Of a stretch of 64,000 bases of DNA, positions 59,540-64,000 are shown piece after piece (the first letter of the stretch is position 1; every line of letters starts with the position of its first letter). The stretch covers positions 838,719 through 902,718 of the forward strand of contig JAAOMT010000439.1 in NCBI GenBank assembly GCA_016748015.1, given 5' to 3'. Origin of the DNA: Geosiphon pyriformis. Its lineage: Eukaryota; Glomeromycota; Glomeromycetes; Archaeosporales; Geosiphonaceae. A program made the position numbers and the translations under genes. The notes under the pieces are model-generated. The model was not told the origin of the DNA. It searched no databases and worked only from the letters and a program-made list of their open reading frames with translations.

Positions 59540-60200
59540 AAGATTTGGTATTTTACACTAGAACCACAAAAAGAATTACTATATATCTTACTAAAATGCA
59601 AAGATTGCAAGAAGAAACTTTTATCTATGGAAGCCTATATTTCTTCAAAAGAGAAATATGAAACTCACATCTGCTACTTCTGCAAAGCATACTATAGAGA
59701 ATAATTTGAATCTCCAAAAAAAAGTGAAAAATAGAACAATATATCTTGTCTTATATGTGGAAATATACTACCAGAAAAATGCAATTGGATTGATGTTGCA
59801 AGGAGAGGAAGAGTATGCAATCAAATCTGCCAATATGCTCTATCAATTTTAAAAAAAATCAAAAAAGAAACACCCTTTAATGCAGCATATAACAGTGTTT
59901 TTAATAAACTCTACTACTATTCTCATAATACTAAGATAATTTTTAATCTAATGATGGCTTTAATCAATAGAGCCACACAAGAAGATATTTGCCAAATAAA
60001 AAAAGCTGAATATATTGAGTACACTATAGAATTAGCTGGATTTGATTATGAAGATAAAGTAGAAACTTACTACCAAATTACAAGCCATATATACTCAACC
60101 AAAGAAGCTCAAATTCAACAATTAGAGCAAATGAACATTCAATTATGCAAAGAATGTGTTATGCCTTGTAATAACCAATGGTGTTTAGAATACTATGCTC
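59540..60200 (+). pseudogene. gypsy H Cys-rich module between protease and dUTPase
   Basis: About 220 codons with several Cys pairs, in order: CKDCKKKL (near 59,600), CYFCKAYY (59,680), CLICGN (59,750), CNQICQYA (59,817), and CKEC plus PCNNQWC (60,146-60,183). The spacing suggests two or three zinc-ribbon-like folds. This is not a standard part of Ty3/gypsy pol. The function is unknown. The last part lies in the same open frame (59,951-60,640) as the dUTPase segment. Confidence 0.6.
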
Positions 60201-60352
60201 TTAATATTCTCTTGTCAGATGAGAATAATAAAAATAAAATCGAATTTAGAGTATCTGAACTGATAGAAAAACTACTAATCACTCCCATCTATTTTCTTGA
60301 AAATCAACTATCTCTACAACTTAAATATTTTGATAACCATGGCCAAAGAATC

Positions 60353-60775
60353 AGACCAGAAAAAACACATGAGATTGATGCTAAATATGATCTAAGATAT
60401 CCAGGAAAAGATACTTTGGTTTTTCAACCAAAGTTCTTAACAAAAATCAACCTTAAAATTGCTTTTGAAATTCTACCTGGAGCAATAGTTCAAATTGCAT
60501 TCAAATTATTATTGGCAAGCAAAGGAATTAATATTAAAGGAAGAATTATAGATGCAGGATACATGGGAGACATCACTATCATGCTACAAAATGAAACTGA
60601 AAAATCATTTAAGATTAAACATATAGAAGAAATTGCTTAAGTAATTTACTTACTCTTAATCAACATCTTGAATTTACAATTAGTAAACAATAGAGAACAA
60701 TTAGGAAAAAATGAAAGAAAAACTCAAGATTTTGGTTCAACTGGATGATTCACAGTTCCAGTAAACATAGCTCTC
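60353..60775 (+). pseudogene. gypsy H dUTPase-like domain
   Basis: The segment within the 229-codon frame 59,951-60,640, plus its continuation to about 60,775, matches trimeric dUTPases. Motif 1 is IDAKYDLRYPGK; the motif 2 region is AFKLLLASKGIN; motif 3 is GRIIDAGYMGDI (near 60,540-60,575, with the catalytic Asp of IDAGY kept); the glycine-rich motif 5 is QDFGSTG (60,725-60,745). dUTPases hydrolyse dUTP to dUMP and keep uracil out of newly made DNA. A TAA at 60,638-60,640 and a TGA just after motif 5 break it. Gypsy F (25.15-25.34 kb) has the same segment. Confidence 0.82.
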
Positions 60776-61159
60776 AATGCATAAAGTAAATCTCACCAGA
60801 TTTTTTAACTTCTCCAACCAATTACTATGTCATTTTTTGGAGAATATTACGAAATCTACACTTGCTCAAAACCTACTACTACCTAACAAATCTTTGAATT
60901 CAATGAACAAATCTGTTTACAACATAAAATCTCAATCCCAAATGTCTACATACCAAAAAGAATGAAGAAATTTCAAGTTACTTTCTACAACTTCAACAAC
61001 TATCCCATTGTTTTATTAAATAAATTAGAAATTGAAATCATACATAGCAATATTTTTCAAGATAAAACCCCTTAAATTGTCTCTAATTTCATTGAAATTG
61101 TGAAACATACTCTATTATCAAATCCAAACATCACTTTGACTACTGAAAACTACTATGTT

Positions 61160-62060
61160 CTAGAAGAAAAACTAGCTCAAATCAATATGAGTTCCTTAGA
61201 ATTCCAACAACAAAGACAATTGAAACAATTGATAGCTGAATTTGCTAATATATTTGCAAAAGACAACAATAATCTGAGAAAAACTAATATTGTCCAACAC
61301 CAAATCTGCACAAAAGATGCCCTACCAAAACAATAACAAGCTTATTGAGTACCACTTGCCAGCCACCAATTCATCAGAGAAGAGGTCAAAAAAATGCTCA
61401 ATAACGGATTAATTTAATTATCAAGAAGTCTATAGGTCTCATTAGTAGTTTTAGTTAAAAAGAAAAATAGAAAAATCAGATTTTGTGTTAATTATTGACA
61501 ACTAAATAGTATTACAATTGGAAATGCCTATCCTTTTCCAAGAATTGATAACATGTTAGATGCTTTAGAAAAAGCCAAGTTCTTTTCAACTTTAGACTTA
61601 GAAAGTGAATACTGACAAGTCGAAATGGATCCAAAACAGTCTTTATTACTCAAAGAGGAAACTATAAATTCAATATTATGCCTTTTGGACTCTGTAATGT
61701 ACCAGCAACATTCTAGCAACTCATGGATGTTGTATATGAAGAACTTTTATGGCAATCAGTAGTTGTCTATTTTGATAATACTGATGTGTACTCACTAAGC
61801 TTTGAAGCTTATCTTATCTATCTGCAAGAAGTTTTTTAATGATTACAAAAAGCAGGATTGAAGTTGAACATTAAGAAATATTACTTTGGAAAAACAAGCT
61901 TAATCTTTTTTAGACACATTGTTAGCAAAGATGGAGTCAAACCAAACCCTAAAACAATCAGTGCTGTCAAAAACTTTCAAACTTCCAAAAATACCACAAA
62001 GCTATGAGAATTTGTAGAATTAGCCTCTTACTATTAGAAGTTTATCAAAGGATTTTCAGA
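61160..62060 (+). pseudogene. gypsy H reverse transcriptase
   Basis: The pre-RT linker (QQQRQLKQLIAEFANIF, 61,205-61,260) leads to RT motifs LVKKKNRKIRFCVNY (61,450), AYPFPRIDNMLDAL (61,530), FSTLDLESEY (61,590) and MPFGLCNVPATF (61,680). The catalytic YxDD box reads VVYFDNTDVY (61,765), so the second Asp is lost. The following HIVSKDGVKPNPKTISAV and LASYY-KFIKGFSEIAKP are the usual end of gypsy RT. Stops sit at former Trp and Gln codons. Confidence 0.87.
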
Positions 62061-62580
62061 AATTGCCAAACCATTCAATTATCTTACCAATAAAAACGTG
62101 CTATATAAATGAACTAAAGAACAACAAAAGCTTTTGAAACTCTTAAAACAAAATTAACAACAGCCCCAGTTCTTGCTTACCCAAACTTCAACAAACAGTT
62201 CCAACTAGTTACTGATGTTTTACACATAGTATTTGGTGCCATTCTATCACAATTGAATGAAAATAGCCAAGAACAAATCATTGTCTATGCTAGTAAAACA
62301 CTCAAACCAACAGAATTCAAATATGGCTCAACTGAATTAAAAGCTGCTGCAGTTATTTGGGCTCTTAAACACTTTTAACAATATCTGAAGAATGAAAAAA
62401 AATTTGACATCATAACTAATAATATTGGCCTTAAATGATTCAATAAAAAGAAAATTGAACAAAGTGCCAAACAGTTTCAATGAAATAATTTTCTAACAGA
62501 CTACAAATATATTGTACATTACAAACCAGAAAAGCTATACACCAATGTTGATAGCCTTTTAAGAATGAAACAAGATTAAT
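62061..62580 (+). pseudogene. gypsy H RNase H
   Basis: The tether APVLAYPNFNKQFQLVTDVLH is followed by the RNase H core. The acidic site TDV is kept, then AILSQLNE, VYASKTLKPTEFKYGSTELKAAAVIWALKHF and FDIITNN. RNase H removes the RNA strand after copying. It is disrupted by stops and a small frameshift near 62,118-62,130. Confidence 0.82.
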
Positions 62581-62689
62581 ACCAAATAGCAATCTCATCA
62601 CAACTTACCAACTTATCAACAAAAATAATCAAACAACAATGGATCTCAGAAATTACAACAACCTTAAAAACTATTTAGAGACTTTTACC

Positions 62690-63960
62690 ATGTTAGAAAA
62701 TTGGTCTCCAAGTGAAAAACATCATTTATAACACCAATTAAAACAATATTTTATACACTACAACAAAATTTATTATAAAAATCATAGAAATCCAAACCAA
62801 TTATTTAGATTAGTACAAAAAAATAAAAAAGAAACAATTCTATATAATATATATACAGATTTTTCTTCAGTATACTTGAAAAGAAATGGAACAATTCAAA
62901 GAACTCTTGAACATTATTTTTGGTCTTATATGTAAAATGACATTCAACAATATGTAGAATCTTGTAATAGTTGTTAAAAAAAAGAAAGAACTTGCCTTAC
63001 AGAATTCTTAAATCCAATCAAAGTTGGACAACCTTTTGACAGAGTTGGAATTAATTTAGTTAGATCATTACCTATCACAATACAAGGAAATCGTTATATT
63101 GCAGTTGTAGTAAATTATATTACCAAATGGTCTGAAGCTAAAGCCATCCAAAGAGCAGATGCAAAATCAATAGCAAATTTCATCTATAAAGACATTATTT
63201 GTAGACATGAATGTCTAATTGAACTTTTATCTGATCAAGAAACATATTTTGTGAACAATCTAATACAAGAAATTTGTGAACAATTCAATATTAAAAGACC
63301 TCTATCATTATCTTATCACTCCTAAACAAATGAATTTGTAGAACATTTCAACAAAACATTGTGTGAATCTTTAGCCAAAATCTCAACTGACTTTGAGCAG
63401 AAATGGAATATCTTTATTCTATTAGTGTTACTAGCATATAGAACACTAAAACAAAATATTATGAAACATACACTATTTGATCTTACTTATGAAAAAACAA
63501 CAATATTACCAATTAATTTTACAGTGGAAACATATTCAGTACAACCAATTAATAAAAAAAACTTTCAAGAAACACTCCAAAAAAGAGCTTATACTCTTCT
63601 TAGTATACTGAAAATAAAAAGACAGATAACAGCAACTCATATTGAATACTTTCAAGCTCAATAAAAGGAAAGACATGACAACAAATTACCACCAGTTACC
63701 AACGAATTTAAGGTTGAAAATAAAGTTTTTTTACACAGAACTAAGGCTGAAAAACAATGGAGTGAAAAATTTGAAAACAAATAGGATGGACTATTCTATA
63801 TTTACGAAATTTTAGGCAATAGATCATATAAGTTAAGACTTGATAACAAAGTACTAGTAAAAGTTGCACATGGAAATCAATTGAAACACTATCATTTCAG
63901 AAACAATCCTAAATCATTAATTTCACAAATTGGTATACATTTTTCTTTAGTTAATCCTGA
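62690..63960 (+). pseudogene. gypsy H integrase
   Basis: Zinc-binding end: LEHYFW...YVESCNSC (62,905-62,975). Core: the first Asp of the DDE triad is in the position of GINL (63,045-63,056), now Asn; the second is LLSDQETYFVN (63,225); the Glu is kept in FVEHFN (63,340). A long open segment 63,359-63,664 carries the core end. The C-terminal chromodomain-like/GPY region follows (EKFENK-DGLFYIYEILGNRSYKL, near 63,760-63,840). The element continues past the window edge. Confidence 0.86.
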
Positions 63961-64000
63961 AGATATTCTCCAAAATTTAGAAACAATAATTATAATAAAA

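Overview
The window looks like a chromosome segment of an arbuscular mycorrhizal fungus (Glomeromycotina; the Rhizophagus/Gigaspora type). This is inferred from four things: very high A+T; a long Sel1-repeat protein and a spliced S-adenosylmethionine-dependent methyltransferase of kinds that are abundant in these fungi; small GT-AG introns; and dense nesting of LINE and Ty3/gypsy retroelements. The species cannot be fixed from sequence alone.

Layout. 1-6.5 kb is the genic end. It holds the 3' part of a Sel1-repeat gene (+ strand, open to the left edge, about 41 repeats in an indel-free 108-bp register) and a complete four-exon methyltransferase gene (- strand, 304 aa) with a likely lipid-anchored N-terminus. 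From 6.5 to 15.3 kb the DNA is AT-rich with relics: a decayed gypsy gag (9.95-11.98 kb, zinc knuckle still readable) and an inverted-repeat structure (11.99-13.87 kb) of unknown family. From 15.36 to 22.14 kb there is a nearly full-length, little-decayed LINE (LINE A, - strand): ORF1 is intact and ORF2 (AP endonuclease, reverse transcriptase, RNase H) is broken by only three nonsense codons. ORF1 and ORF2 overlap as ATGA.

From 22.2 to 64 kb the window is almost entirely nested retroelements. In order: LINE E relic (+); gypsy F relic (-) with LINE B (-) inserted in its protease region and its LTR at 28.9-29.7; LINE C (-, strongly decayed); a tandem gypsy array (+) that shares LTRs (J1 - LTR2a - J2 - LTR2b - I - LTR2d); an LTR1 relic and the 5' stub of another LINE (L, -); LINE D (+) split by a solo LTR1 (48,766-49,737); an unassigned 0.5-kb stretch; gypsy K (+) split by a second solo LTR1 (52,929-53,901); a truncated LTR2c; and gypsy H (+), whose 5' LTR is 56,155-57,135 and whose gag-protease-dUTPase-RT-RNase H-integrase runs off the right edge.

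The elements form one story. A few LINE and gypsy lineages inserted repeatedly into each other and then decayed through C-to-T/G-to-A changes: Trp and Gln codons became stops and catalytic Asp became Asn. The same LINE family appears at several stages of decay. The most interesting features are a dUTPase-like domain inside the gypsy polyprotein, preceded by a Cys-rich module; a conserved coding region after integrase that ends at the same stop in three copies; LTR promoter regions carrying different tandem repeats in each copy; and target-site duplications that date and order the insertions. No tRNA, rRNA or CRISPR array was seen.
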